From positions 527,393-591,392 of the forward strand of contig NZ_KI535367.1 of the NCBI RefSeq assembly GCF_000160035.2: 64,000 nt of DNA, given 5' to 3'. This DNA comes from Catonella morbi ATCC 51271 (lineage in GTDB: Bacteria; Bacillota; Clostridia; Lachnospirales; Lachnospiraceae). The notes beneath the pieces were generated by a model. It was not told the origin of the DNA, made no database searches, and worked only from the letters and a program-made list of their open reading frames with translations. The position numbers and the translations under genes were made by a program. Positions within the stretch are counted from its first letter, which is position 1, and every line of letters starts with the position of its first letter. Positions 7,957 through 15,434 of the stretch are shown here, in pieces.

Positions 7957-9732
7957 ATGGATGCTGAAACTAAGAAACAGAAAGGAATACTGGATTACAT
8001 CTTCCGGTTTGCGGGTGAGTACAAGGGTGCATATATCAAAAGCCTTGTTTTTGCCGTATTCGGCGTAGCATTTTCCCTTGCACCCTATGCGTTGATGGGA
8101 GATATGGTAAAGAAACTTTTATCGGGAGAGCAAAATTTTAATATTTATCTTATAGAAGGATTCGTTATGGCGATATTTTGGATTCTGCGTGTGCTTTTTC
8201 ACACACTTTCCACTAAGACTTCACACAAAACAACATTCAAGTTGATTGGCAATGTTCGAATTGCACTTGTCGATAAGTTGTCACGTCTACCGCTTGGAAC
8301 GGTACAGGGAATGCCATCCGGTGCACTTAAGAACATCATTTGTGAACGTACAGATTCAATGGAGCCGACTTTGGCACATGTCGTGCCGGAGTTTACAGCC
8401 AACCTCTGCGCACCAATCATGCTGTTCATCTATACTCTAACTGTCGACTGGCGGATAGCATTGCTCTCGCTCGCTACTCTTCCTGTTGCGGGGATTGCAA
8501 TGGTATGGATGCTTAAGGACAGCAGTGTAAGATTTCAAAGAACGCAGGACACAACGAAAGACCTAAACGATACGGCGGTAGAATATATCGGCGGCATCGA
8601 GGTCATTAAGGCATTCGGAAAAGTACAAAGCTCGTATCAACGGTTTGCGGATGCCGCCAGAAAAAACTCAAACAGCTTTATTGACTGGATGTACAGTTGT
8701 ATCGTCCCGTTCTCTCTTAGTATGGTAATCGCTCCGGCTACACTGCTTGCAGTTCTGCCAATCGGTGCAATATTCACAATGCATGGGTCCTTGTCACTTC
8801 CTGATTTCATTATGACTGTAATTCTCTCCTGTGGACTGATTACACCGCTTATTACGGTGATGAGTTATAACGATGATGTGACAAAGGCGACATCCATTTT
8901 CAGAGAAATCAACAATATTTTAGAACTGCCGGAACTCAAACGACCTGCTACGAGTATAACTCTGCCTGAAAACCATAATATCACTCTGCAAAATGTTCAT
9001 TTCGGATATGGGGATAAGGAGATTCTTCACGGAATTGATCTCAACATCCCGGATGGCAGCGTTCTCGCTCTGGTGGGTCCGAGCGGCAGTGGAAAATCTA
9101 CGATAGCGAGGCTCATTGCATCACTTTGGGATGTAAAAAACGGGAGCATTAAAATCGGGGGTGTCGATATAAGGGATATGTCCATTTCCGACTACAATAC
9201 ACAGATTGCATATGTTTCGCAGGACAGCTTCCTGTTTGATATATCGGTTCGTGAGAATATACGAATGGGAAGACCGTCTGCCACGGACGCCGAGGTAGAA
9301 GAGGTCTCAAAAAAAAGTGGATGCTATGACTTTATCATGGATTTAGAGAACGGCTTCGACACAGTCGCCGGTGGCAGTGGAACGCATTTATCCGGAGGAG
9401 AAAGACAACTAATTTCTATCGCACGGGCAATGATGAAAAACGCACCGATTTTGATTCTTGATGAAGCAACCGCTTATACTGATCCTGAAAATGAGGCTAT
9501 TATTCAGAAATCGGTTTCCGAGCTTTCCAAGGGGAAAACACTGATCGTAATTGCTCACAGACTATCTACAATTATTGATTCTGATCAGATTGTTGTGATA
9601 AACGCCGGGAATGTTGAGGCGAAAGGTACACATACTGAACTTCTCGAATCTTGCGAGCTGTACCGAAATATGTGGGATGCTCATGTTTACGCAAAGGATG
9701 TAGATGAAATGGAAGGAGGTACACTGGCATGA
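7957..9732 (+). CDS. ABC transporter, fused permease and ATPase (first of a pair)
   Basis: A 591-residue half-transporter: six transmembrane segments in residues 20-310, then an ABC domain with GPSGSGKST, LSGGERQL and ILILDEAT. The start at 7957 follows AAGGAGGG; an ORF extension to 7912 overlaps the AraC gene and lacks a ribosome site. It overlaps the next gene by 4 bases (ATGA at 9729), so the two form a heterodimer. Paired half-transporters beside an AraC regulator resemble the YbtP/YbtQ siderophore-uptake pair, but a peptide or drug exporter is equally possible. Both catalytic glutamates of this pair are intact. Confidence 0.85.
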   Translation: MDAETKKQKGILDYIFRFAGEYKGAYIKSLVFAVFGVAFSLAPYALMGDMVKKLLSGEQNFNIYLIEGFVMAIFWILRVLFHTLSTKTSHKTTFKLIGNVRIALVDKLSRLPLGTVQGMPSGALKNIICERTDSMEPTLAHVVPEFTANLCAPIMLFIYTLTVDWRIALLSLATLPVAGIAMVWMLKDSSVRFQRTQDTTKDLNDTAVEYIGGIEVIKAFGKVQSSYQRFADAARKNSNSFIDWMYSCIVPFSLSMVIAPATLLAVLPIGAIFTMHGSLSLPDFIMTVILSCGLITPLITVMSYNDDVTKATSIFREINNILELPELKRPATSITLPENHNITLQNVHFGYGDKEILHGIDLNIPDGSVLALVGPSGSGKSTIARLIASLWDVKNGSIKIGGVDIRDMSISDYNTQIAYVSQDSFLFDISVRENIRMGRPSATDAEVEEVSKKSGCYDFIMDLENGFDTVAGGSGTHLSGGERQLISIARAMMKNAPILILDEATAYTDPENEAIIQKSVSELSKGKTLIVIAHRLSTIIDSDQIVVINAGNVEAKGTHTELLESCELYRNMWDAHVYAKDVDEMEGGTLA

Positions 9733-11465
9733 TTACAACCCTAAAGAAATTCTTTGATTTTTGTGATAATAAGAACCGCCGCATGTTTTATCGGGCACTT
9801 GCTGTCGGCGTGTTCATTGCCGTCTGCGAAGCGGCGAAGTTTCCGGCAATCTATTTGGTACTTGACGGATTCTTGTCCGATGCCATATCCGGTGGCAGAA
9901 TACTTGTAGGGTTCTTAATTTTGTTTGTTTCTGTTATTTTGGAGTCCTTCTTCCGAGGCATTTCGACAATGCTGCAGTGCAAAGCCGGATATCGTGAATG
10001 TGCAGGAAAGCGCATTGAAATAGCGGAACATTTGAGATACCTGCCGATGGGATATTTTAATGAAAACAGTCTTGGTGAGATCACAACTATCACAACCAAT
10101 ATCATGGAGCAACTTGGCGATGTGGCAACCCGTGTTGTTATGCTTACGACGCAGGGGATTTTGAACACGGCAATCATTATGCTTTTAATTCTCGTTTTCG
10201 ACTGGAGGATCGGTCTCATATGTATTGTCGGAATTGTAGTGTTTGCTTTTATCAATCGAGCCATGCGCAAAGCAAACGAGGAAACGGCCGTGAAAAAAGT
10301 GGAGATAGACACAAAGGTAATTTCCAGTGTTCTGGAATATATTCAAGGGATCTCGGAAGTGAGGGCCTACAACATGATCGGTAAAGCAAGAAAAAAACTT
10401 GACAATACCATTCGAGAGGCATCTAATACAAATACGAAACTTGAAATGATCTGTAATCGATATATTCCTTTCCAAAATATCGTGCTGAAGTTGACCGGTG
10501 TTTCTATCCTGATTGCCTCAATAGGTTTTCATCTGAACGGCACAATGGAATTGCTCACGTCAGTCATAATGATGATCATGTCGTTTATTGTTTTTTCCGG
10601 ATTGGAATCAATGGGTGCGTATTCCTCGTTACTTCGAGTAGTTGATCTGTGCGTAGATCGCGGTAAGGAAGTACTGGATCTTGAACCAATGGATATTGCC
10701 GGTGATAGGGTTGTGCCGCAGACGAACAACATCAATGTATCTGACATCGACTTTGCCTATGATAAAAAAAAGATTATTGACGATGTATCGCTCTGTATAC
10801 CCGAGAAAACAATATCTGCCTTTGTAGGCCCATCCGGCGGCGGAAAGACTACACTCTGTCATTTGATTGCACGATTCTGGGATGTGAGCAATGGTACAGT
10901 GTCACTTGACGGGAAGAATGTTAAAGAATATTCGATGGACTCCTTAATGGAGAACTTCAGTTTTGTATTTCAAAATGTGTTCTTATTCCATGATACGATT
11001 GCCAATAATATTCGCTTCGGGCAGCCCAATGCGCCGATGGACGATGTGATCGCCGCTGCAAAGAAAGCTTGCTGCCACGACTTCATTACGGCTCTCCCCG
11101 ACGGATATGATACCATTATCGTGGAAAACGGTGCTTCTCTGTCCGGAGGCGAGAAACAACGCATCTCCATAGCGAGAGCTATCATGAAGAACGCACCTAT
11201 TATCATTCTCGATGAGGCCACTGCCAATGTCGATCCTGAGAACGAAAAAGATCTAATGGAGGCTATTGAGGCGTTGACAAAAGAAAAGACAATTTTGATG
11301 ATCGCTCATCGCCTAAAAACGGTACGAAATGCAGATCAAATCTTTGTTGTGGACAAAGGACGCATTGCACAGCGCGGAACACACGATGAGCTGATAAAGC
11401 AGGACGGTATCTACCTCCGTTTTGTCAATTCCAGGCGGAAGGCGATAGGTTGGAAGATTGGATAG
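9729..11465 (+). CDS. ABC transporter, fused permease and ATPase (second of a pair)
   Basis: A 578-residue partner of the preceding protein with the same layout: six membrane segments, then an ABC domain with GPSGGGKTT, LSGGEKQR and IIILDEAT. Translationally coupled through a 4-base overlap. This is the last intact gene of the cargo operon; integrase-region fragments begin about 65 bp downstream. Its codon use and GC resemble the preceding four genes, not the AT-rich genes outside. Confidence 0.85.
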   Translation: MITTLKKFFDFCDNKNRRMFYRALAVGVFIAVCEAAKFPAIYLVLDGFLSDAISGGRILVGFLILFVSVILESFFRGISTMLQCKAGYRECAGKRIEIAEHLRYLPMGYFNENSLGEITTITTNIMEQLGDVATRVVMLTTQGILNTAIIMLLILVFDWRIGLICIVGIVVFAFINRAMRKANEETAVKKVEIDTKVISSVLEYIQGISEVRAYNMIGKARKKLDNTIREASNTNTKLEMICNRYIPFQNIVLKLTGVSILIASIGFHLNGTMELLTSVIMMIMSFIVFSGLESMGAYSSLLRVVDLCVDRGKEVLDLEPMDIAGDRVVPQTNNINVSDIDFAYDKKKIIDDVSLCIPEKTISAFVGPSGGGKTTLCHLIARFWDVSNGTVSLDGKNVKEYSMDSLMENFSFVFQNVFLFHDTIANNIRFGQPNAPMDDVIAAAKKACCHDFITALPDGYDTIIVENGASLSGGEKQRISIARAIMKNAPIIILDEATANVDPENEKDLMEAIEALTKEKTILMIAHRLKTVRNADQIFVVDKGRIAQRGTHDELIKQDGIYLRFVNSRRKAIGWKIG

Positions 11466-11530
11466 TTTGCTCTCATGAGATGAATTATATAAACAGCGAA
11501 CGACAATGATTACTATACCCCGTTTGCTGA

Positions 11531-11638
11531 AATAAAACACAGGTGCAAATCAGAGAAGATACGGAGTTAAAAAATTTTCCTCTGTTCTGTCCAAAATGCA
11601 AACAGGAAATACATACTAATCAATGTCAAAAATTTTAA
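11531..11638 (+). pseudogene. cysteine-rich KTR-domain protein, C-terminal fragment
   Basis: A 35-codon frame reading NKTQVQIREDTELKNFPLFC, then PKCKQE, which matches the C-terminal half of the small Cys-rich KTR proteins found beside integrases in Tn916/Tn1549-type elements. The N-terminal CPxCG half is missing; a stop codon directly precedes the fragment. One CPKC zinc-binding pair remains. It marks this area as the relic of a conjugative element. Confidence 0.65.
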
Positions 11639-12017
11639 TGTATCAGTCATCAAAGAGCCAGAGAAAAGACGGGAGATATGCTTACAAATATACAGATACC
11701 TTTGAAAAGCCGCAGTTTGTGTACGCATGGAAATTAGTTCCTACAGATAAGCCACTAAGAGTAGGCGTGAGGATAAATCCTTTTGACTTTCATATCAATA
11801 CAGTTATTGAGGACGGCACCGAACCGAAAGTACCTCTTTCACCCACGCAGGAAGAAAGCCTGCTTTCCTTTTCTATACCAATATGGCAAATGCGGGAATG
11901 AATCCGAAAGCCTTACAGTATCTTATGGGGCACGCCAACATTACCATGACCCTGAACTATTACGCACATGCCAATTTTGACAGCGCACAGGCGGAATTTC
12001 TCAGACTGGCGGCTTAA
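11623..12017 (+). pseudogene. Tn916/Tn1549-type tyrosine integrase, internally deleted
   Basis: Two pieces of an integrase are fused by deletion. Piece one (11623-11901) carries the N-terminal arm-binding segment (KSQRKDGRYAYKYTDTFEKP, then VYAWKLVPTDK) and a short part of the catalytic domain start (VPLSPTQEESLLSF). Piece two is in another frame (from about 11877 to 12017): TNMANAGMNPKALQYLMGHA followed by NITMTLNYYAHANFDSA. This is the C-terminal end with the second catalytic His (LMGHAN) and the nucleophilic Tyr (NYYAH). The middle of the catalytic domain, including the first catalytic Arg, is gone; a normal protein is about 400 residues. The enzyme must be inactive. Confidence 0.8.
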
Positions 12018-12031
12018 AGGGAAAGAGAGGT

Positions 12032-12054
12032 TTTACTACTTCTTTACTACTTTT
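12032..12054 (+). repeat. 23-bp repeat, right copy (candidate integrase arm site)
   Basis: TTTACTAC-TTC-TTTACTACTTTT, 20 of 23 bases identical to the copy at 3680-3702 and in the same orientation. It begins 14 bp after the integrase stop, the usual place for integrase arm sites in this element class. Confidence 0.5.
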
Positions 12055-12279
12055 CAAAGCCAAAACACAAGCAGATTTAAGAAAATATGTGAGTATCTCC
12101 CGATACACAAAATGCCGAAAATGCCTGAAACAACAGGCTATACTGGCATATAAGAACTTTTGAAAAGTTAGTTAAAAATCATATTAGAGTTTACACAAAA
12201 ATTTATGTTTTCTCTATATTAATTATATATATAATGATATACTATATATACAATTTTTTGCATTATAATGGAGGAAACT
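12055..12279. other. AT-rich gap before the LacI gene
   Basis: No gene seen. The last 80 bp are extremely AT-rich (TATATATATAATGATATACT-type sequence) and probably hold the promoter of the LacI gene, but no hexamer pair can be fixed with confidence. Confidence 0.3.
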
Positions 12280-13275
12280 ATGGCAACCTTAAAAGATGTA
12301 GCAAAACTTGCAAACGTAGACATAAGTACTGTTTCCAGAGCTTTAAATAACACCTCTTATGTACATCCTGATACAAAGGCAAAAATACTTGATGCTGTAA
12401 AAACTCTCAGTTACAGACCAAATATCATTGCACAAAGCCTCAAACAAGGCAAAAGACATACTATAGGAGTAGTGATTCCCAGACTTTCATTTTCTGTATT
12501 CGCAGATATAACCCAAGGTATAGAAGAGACAGCACATAAAAGGGGCTATGAAACTCTTATTTGTAATACTAATGATAATATAAATACCGAAAAGGATTGC
12601 CTGAACAGGCTTAGAAACGGTTTCATAGATGGACTGATTATTGCAGGTACTGGAGGAAATAACCGTATAATTAGAGATTTGGTAAGCAGTGATATACCTG
12701 TTACCCAAATTGTTAGGAAACAAGATCTTCGTATCAGCAGCATTACTGTAAACTACGAAAACTGTGGTTATGAGGCTGTGAAATATCTTGCTGGAAAAGG
12801 AGCAAAGAATATAGGATTAATCAATGGTTCTATGAAGTTAATGCCATATAAAGATAGATATATGGGCTACAAACGTGCACTTGAAGAGCTTGAATTGGAA
12901 GAAACTACCGCTGAAATTCCCAATATTAATGTAAACAGCTTTGAATACGGATATAATTGTGCCCTGAAACTCATAGACTCCAATTCATCCCTTGATGCCA
13001 TTATGGTCGCTGCAGATATACAAGGTATAGGTGCGATGCGTGCAATTCTTGAAAATGGACTTTCAATCCCTAACCAAATTAAGCTAATAAGTCTTACAGG
13101 CCACAGCATAGGAAGTATGCTGTGGCCTGCTATGACTGCCATGGAAATGCCCGGTTTTGAAATAGGAAGCCAAGCAGCAACCATGAATATAGATGAGATA
13201 GAAAATCTATCTAAAAAAGACTTGCCTAAACATTTAACTTTTTCTTCAACCCTGATTGAAAGAGAAAGTTGTTAG
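12280..13275 (+). CDS. LacI-family transcriptional regulator
   Basis: A 331-residue repressor: LacI helix-turn-helix at the N-terminus (MATLKDVAKLANVDISTVSR) with hinge (SYRPNIIAQSLKQG), then a periplasmic-binding-like sensor domain. An ATG 12 bp upstream (12268) overlaps the GGAGG that serves the ATG at 12280, so 12280 is chosen. The gene is an orphan: no sugar genes follow it, and the sequence directly after its stop is a relic of a DMT permease in the opposite orientation. Its target is unknown; the element insertion or deletions nearby may have removed its original partner genes. Confidence 0.87.
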   Translation: MATLKDVAKLANVDISTVSRALNNTSYVHPDTKAKILDAVKTLSYRPNIIAQSLKQGKRHTIGVVIPRLSFSVFADITQGIEETAHKRGYETLICNTNDNINTEKDCLNRLRNGFIDGLIIAGTGGNNRIIRDLVSSDIPVTQIVRKQDLRISSITVNYENCGYEAVKYLAGKGAKNIGLINGSMKLMPYKDRYMGYKRALEELELEETTAEIPNINVNSFEYGYNCALKLIDSNSSLDAIMVAADIQGIGAMRAILENGLSIPNQIKLISLTGHSIGSMLWPAMTAMEMPGFEIGSQAATMNIDEIENLSKKDLPKHLTFSSTLIERESC

Positions 13276-13279
13276 TTTT

Positions 13280-13410
13280 CATCAATCTCCCTCAATAGCT
13301 GCCAAGGTCAGCATTCCGAGAATAACCAGCATAAGGAAGAAATACTGCAATTTTGTAAGTTTTTCCTTCTGTCAGTATCTCCATGACCTTCAAGAAAGCC
13401 TATGCCCAAT
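13280..13410 (-). pseudogene. relic duplicate of the DMT permease gene at 863-1774
   Basis: This stretch matches the 863-1774 gene at nucleotide level in two joined pieces. Bases 13280-13369 correspond to 861-950, which encodes the permease C-terminus including LAAIEGD and stop. Bases from about 13366 to 13410 correspond to about 1340-1388. The roughly 390 bp between are missing, with the join at a short shared TTTTC/TTTCTT sequence. The two pieces are in different frames, so nothing functional is made. The match is about 90 percent by eye. Confidence 0.85.
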
Positions 13411-13430
13411 TAATTTATCCCAAATCAGGC

Positions 13431-14603
13431 TTAATCCCCCATACTCTCAAAAGATTCCACAGGTTTTCCATCCACAATCTCCAAATATCCCTTTCTGCCT
13501 TTAAGTGTAATATTGGCATATCCATCCCTTATCACAGTTGCAGTATCATACTTAAATTCTGTTATAGGCTTGCCGTCTTTATCTATATATCCCCATTTTC
13601 CGTCTTTCATTACATTTACATAGTCATCTGAAAAGAAACCTCTATCATCATATATTGCAGGAATACATAGTATGCCTTCCTTGTTGATAAACCCATATTT
13701 TCCCTTGATTCTTACTGCAGCACGGTCATTCATAAAATCCTCTAAATAACCATACTTAACAGGTATCACTTCTTCACCTGTAGTATTTATAAACCCCCAC
13801 TTCTTACCCTTTCTTACTTTAGCCAAACCAAGAATGAAGCTTTCCGTTTCATCATACTTAGGTTCAGTTATAAATTCTCCTTTTTTATTTATAAATCCAA
13901 ACTTTCCTTTAGTTTTTACACTCGTAAATCCTTCACTGTAAAAAAGGGCGGCATCATATTTTACCGGTACAACTACTTTTCCTGTTTTATCTGCAAAGCC
14001 CCATTTATTGCCTTTTTTCAACTTAGCCATTCCTTCAACAAAAGTATCAACAGCATCATATTCTATCGGTATTATAACTTTGTTCTTTTTGTTTATCAGT
14101 CCCCACTTACCGCCGTTCTTTTGGACTTCTGCAAAGCCATCATTAAACGGATAGATAAATTCATATTCGGCAGGGATAAAGAGTTTTCCTTTTATATTTA
14201 CGATTCCGTATTTCCCATTAAGCACGACTACGGCATTCTCTTCAATAAACTCTTCAATTTTATCATACTTAATGGGAACTATAACTTTTCCCTTTTTATT
14301 TATTACTCCAACCTTCCCGTTTAATTCTACCTTTGCTGTTTTCCCATTATAAAAACTCTCCGCATTATGATACTTGAGAGGAATTACCAGCTTGCCTTTT
14401 TCATTTATATATCCCCAATAGTTTTTCCACCTTACTGCCGCCAGTCCACCGTAAAACTCTTTTTGTTCGTTGTATTTCTTTTTCGTTGCAGCCTGAGTGC
14501 TTATCTTAAATGTCTCCCCGGTGCCTATTCCCTGTACCATTCCTGTTACAAGCCCTAAACTCAGTATGGCAGCAATCACTTTCCTTTTTAATTCATTCTT
14601 CAT
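13431..14603 (-). CDS. exported WG-repeat protein
   Basis: A 390-residue secreted protein. A signal peptide spans about residues 1-38 (basic start, hydrophobic core, ATQAATKKK). It is followed by nine to ten tandem WG repeats of about 33 residues, each built as KWGFINKKGKVVIPxKYD plus an acidic F-x-x-G-A segment (for example KWGLINKKNKVIIPIEYD, KFGFINKKGEFITEPKYD). WG repeats form beta-rich folds of uncertain function, often on cell surfaces. It starts at the ATG at 14603 behind GGAGG. No sorting signal is seen at the C-terminus. Highly basic overall, so it may bind the anionic cell wall. Confidence 0.85.
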   Translation of the reverse strand: MKNELKRKVIAAILSLGLVTGMVQGIGTGETFKISTQAATKKKYNEQKEFYGGLAAVRWKNYWGYINEKGKLVIPLKYHNAESFYNGKTAKVELNGKVGVINKKGKVIVPIKYDKIEEFIEENAVVVLNGKYGIVNIKGKLFIPAEYEFIYPFNDGFAEVQKNGGKWGLINKKNKVIIPIEYDAVDTFVEGMAKLKKGNKWGFADKTGKVVVPVKYDAALFYSEGFTSVKTKGKFGFINKKGEFITEPKYDETESFILGLAKVRKGKKWGFINTTGEEVIPVKYGYLEDFMNDRAAVRIKGKYGFINKEGILCIPAIYDDRGFFSDDYVNVMKDGKWGYIDKDGKPITEFKYDTATVIRDGYANITLKGRKGYLEIVDGKPVESFESMGD

Positions 14604-14727
14604 TATTTTCCTCCTTATTAATATTCTGAAAATATATGTTAAATGTAAATATTTTTAGATATTTTTATTTTAGCACATTATAAGATTTTTGTAAAAGAGT
14701 TTTATACCTTTCTTGCTATTCTTCATT

Positions 14728-14770
14728 ATTCGTGCAAAATATTGATTTATTCGTGCAAATAAAGTATAAT
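14728..14770 (+). promoter_or_regulatory. promoter and paired operator repeats of the RelB/YafQ module
   Basis: TTGATT (14742-14747) and TATAAT (14765-14770) are spaced by 17 bp. Two direct copies of ATTCGTGCAAA (14728-14738 and 14749-14759) are 21 bp apart, about two helical turns, and bracket the -35 box. This suits autorepression by the antitoxin or the toxin-antitoxin complex. Confidence 0.6.
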
Positions 14771-14803
14771 ATATTAAATAGAGTATAGAGAGGAGATGAT
14801 TAT

Positions 14804-15082
14804 ATGGCTGCCAATACAACAAATATCAGCATCCGTATGGATTCTGCTTTAAAAACGCAGGCTGATAAATTATTTAGCGAACTGGGCATGAACCTATCAA
14901 CAGCATTCAATATTTTTGTAAGACAGTCACTTCGTGAAGGTAGAATTCCCTTTGATATTTCATTAAATCAGCCAAATCAGGATACAATAGAAGCTATGCT
15001 GGAGGCAGAAAGGATTGCAAAAGATACTTCGGTAAAGGGATATACTGATTTGAATGAACTATTTGCAGATCTTAAATCATGA
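14804..15082 (+). CDS. RelB/DinJ-family antitoxin
   Basis: A 92-residue antitoxin with the N-terminal ribbon-helix-helix DNA-binding segment of the RelB/DinJ family (NISIRMDSALKTQADKLFSE, then LGMNLSTAFNIFVRQSLREG). The flexible C-terminus (about residues 60-92) should wrap the toxin. It is preceded by GAGGAGATG and overlaps the toxin gene by 4 bases (ATGA), the usual arrangement. It likely represses its own promoter at the repeats just upstream. Confidence 0.9.
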   Translation: MAANTTNISIRMDSALKTQADKLFSELGMNLSTAFNIFVRQSLREGRIPFDISLNQPNQDTIEAMLEAERIAKDTSVKGYTDLNELFADLKS

Positions 15083-15369
15083 AAAAAACTAAATATATTG
15101 TTAAGTACACAAATAAATTCAAAAAAGACTTTAAACTAGCTATTAAACGTGGTCTAGATATTAGTTTATTAGAGGATATCATCGCAAAACTTTCAATGGG
15201 TGAAACTCTACCGGAGAAAAATTTAGACCATAATTTAACCGGAAATTGGATGGGCCATCGTGAATGCCACATTCTACCTAACTGGCTGCTTATTTACAGA
15301 ATTGAAGATAATGTACTTGTACTAACTTTATCAAGAACCGGAACTCACAGTGACCTGTTTGGAAAATAA
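15079..15369 (+). CDS. YafQ/RelE-family mRNA interferase toxin
   Basis: A 96-residue toxin of the YafQ group, a ribosome-dependent endoribonuclease. The family pattern is clear: LDHNLTGNWMGHRECHILPN with the conserved His residues, then WLLIYRIEDN and TGTHSDLF at the end. Key histidines (DH, H of GHRECH and the terminal THSDLF) appear intact, so it is probably active. It overlaps its antitoxin gene. Confidence 0.9.
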   Translation: MKKTKYIVKYTNKFKKDFKLAIKRGLDISLLEDIIAKLSMGETLPEKNLDHNLTGNWMGHRECHILPNWLLIYRIEDNVLVLTLSRTGTHSDLFGK

Positions 15370-15379
15370 AATTTAATCA

Positions 15380-15420
15380 AAAAATAGTCCCCGGGGAAGT
15401 TCAATTTCCCCAGGGACTGA
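15380..15420 (-). terminator. terminator between yafQ-like toxin and chemoreceptor genes
   Basis: AGTCCCCGGGGAA (15386-15398) pairs with TTCCCCAGGGACT (15406-15418) with one mismatch. On the minus strand the stem is followed by ATTTTTT, so it ends the chemoreceptor transcript; it may also stop the convergent toxin transcript. Confidence 0.75.
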
Positions 15421-15434
15421 TTTCTGCTTATAAG

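Noticed and set aside
9851..10312. 153-codon minus-strand frame antisense to the second ABC half-transporter
   Set aside because: It is a shadow of the membrane-domain coding sequence, with low-complexity composition and no ribosome site.
13480..14480. periodic repeats of about 100 bp, considered as a CRISPR-like or satellite array
   Set aside because: The periodicity is the coding repeat of the WG protein (about 33 codons); units diverge at the DNA level.
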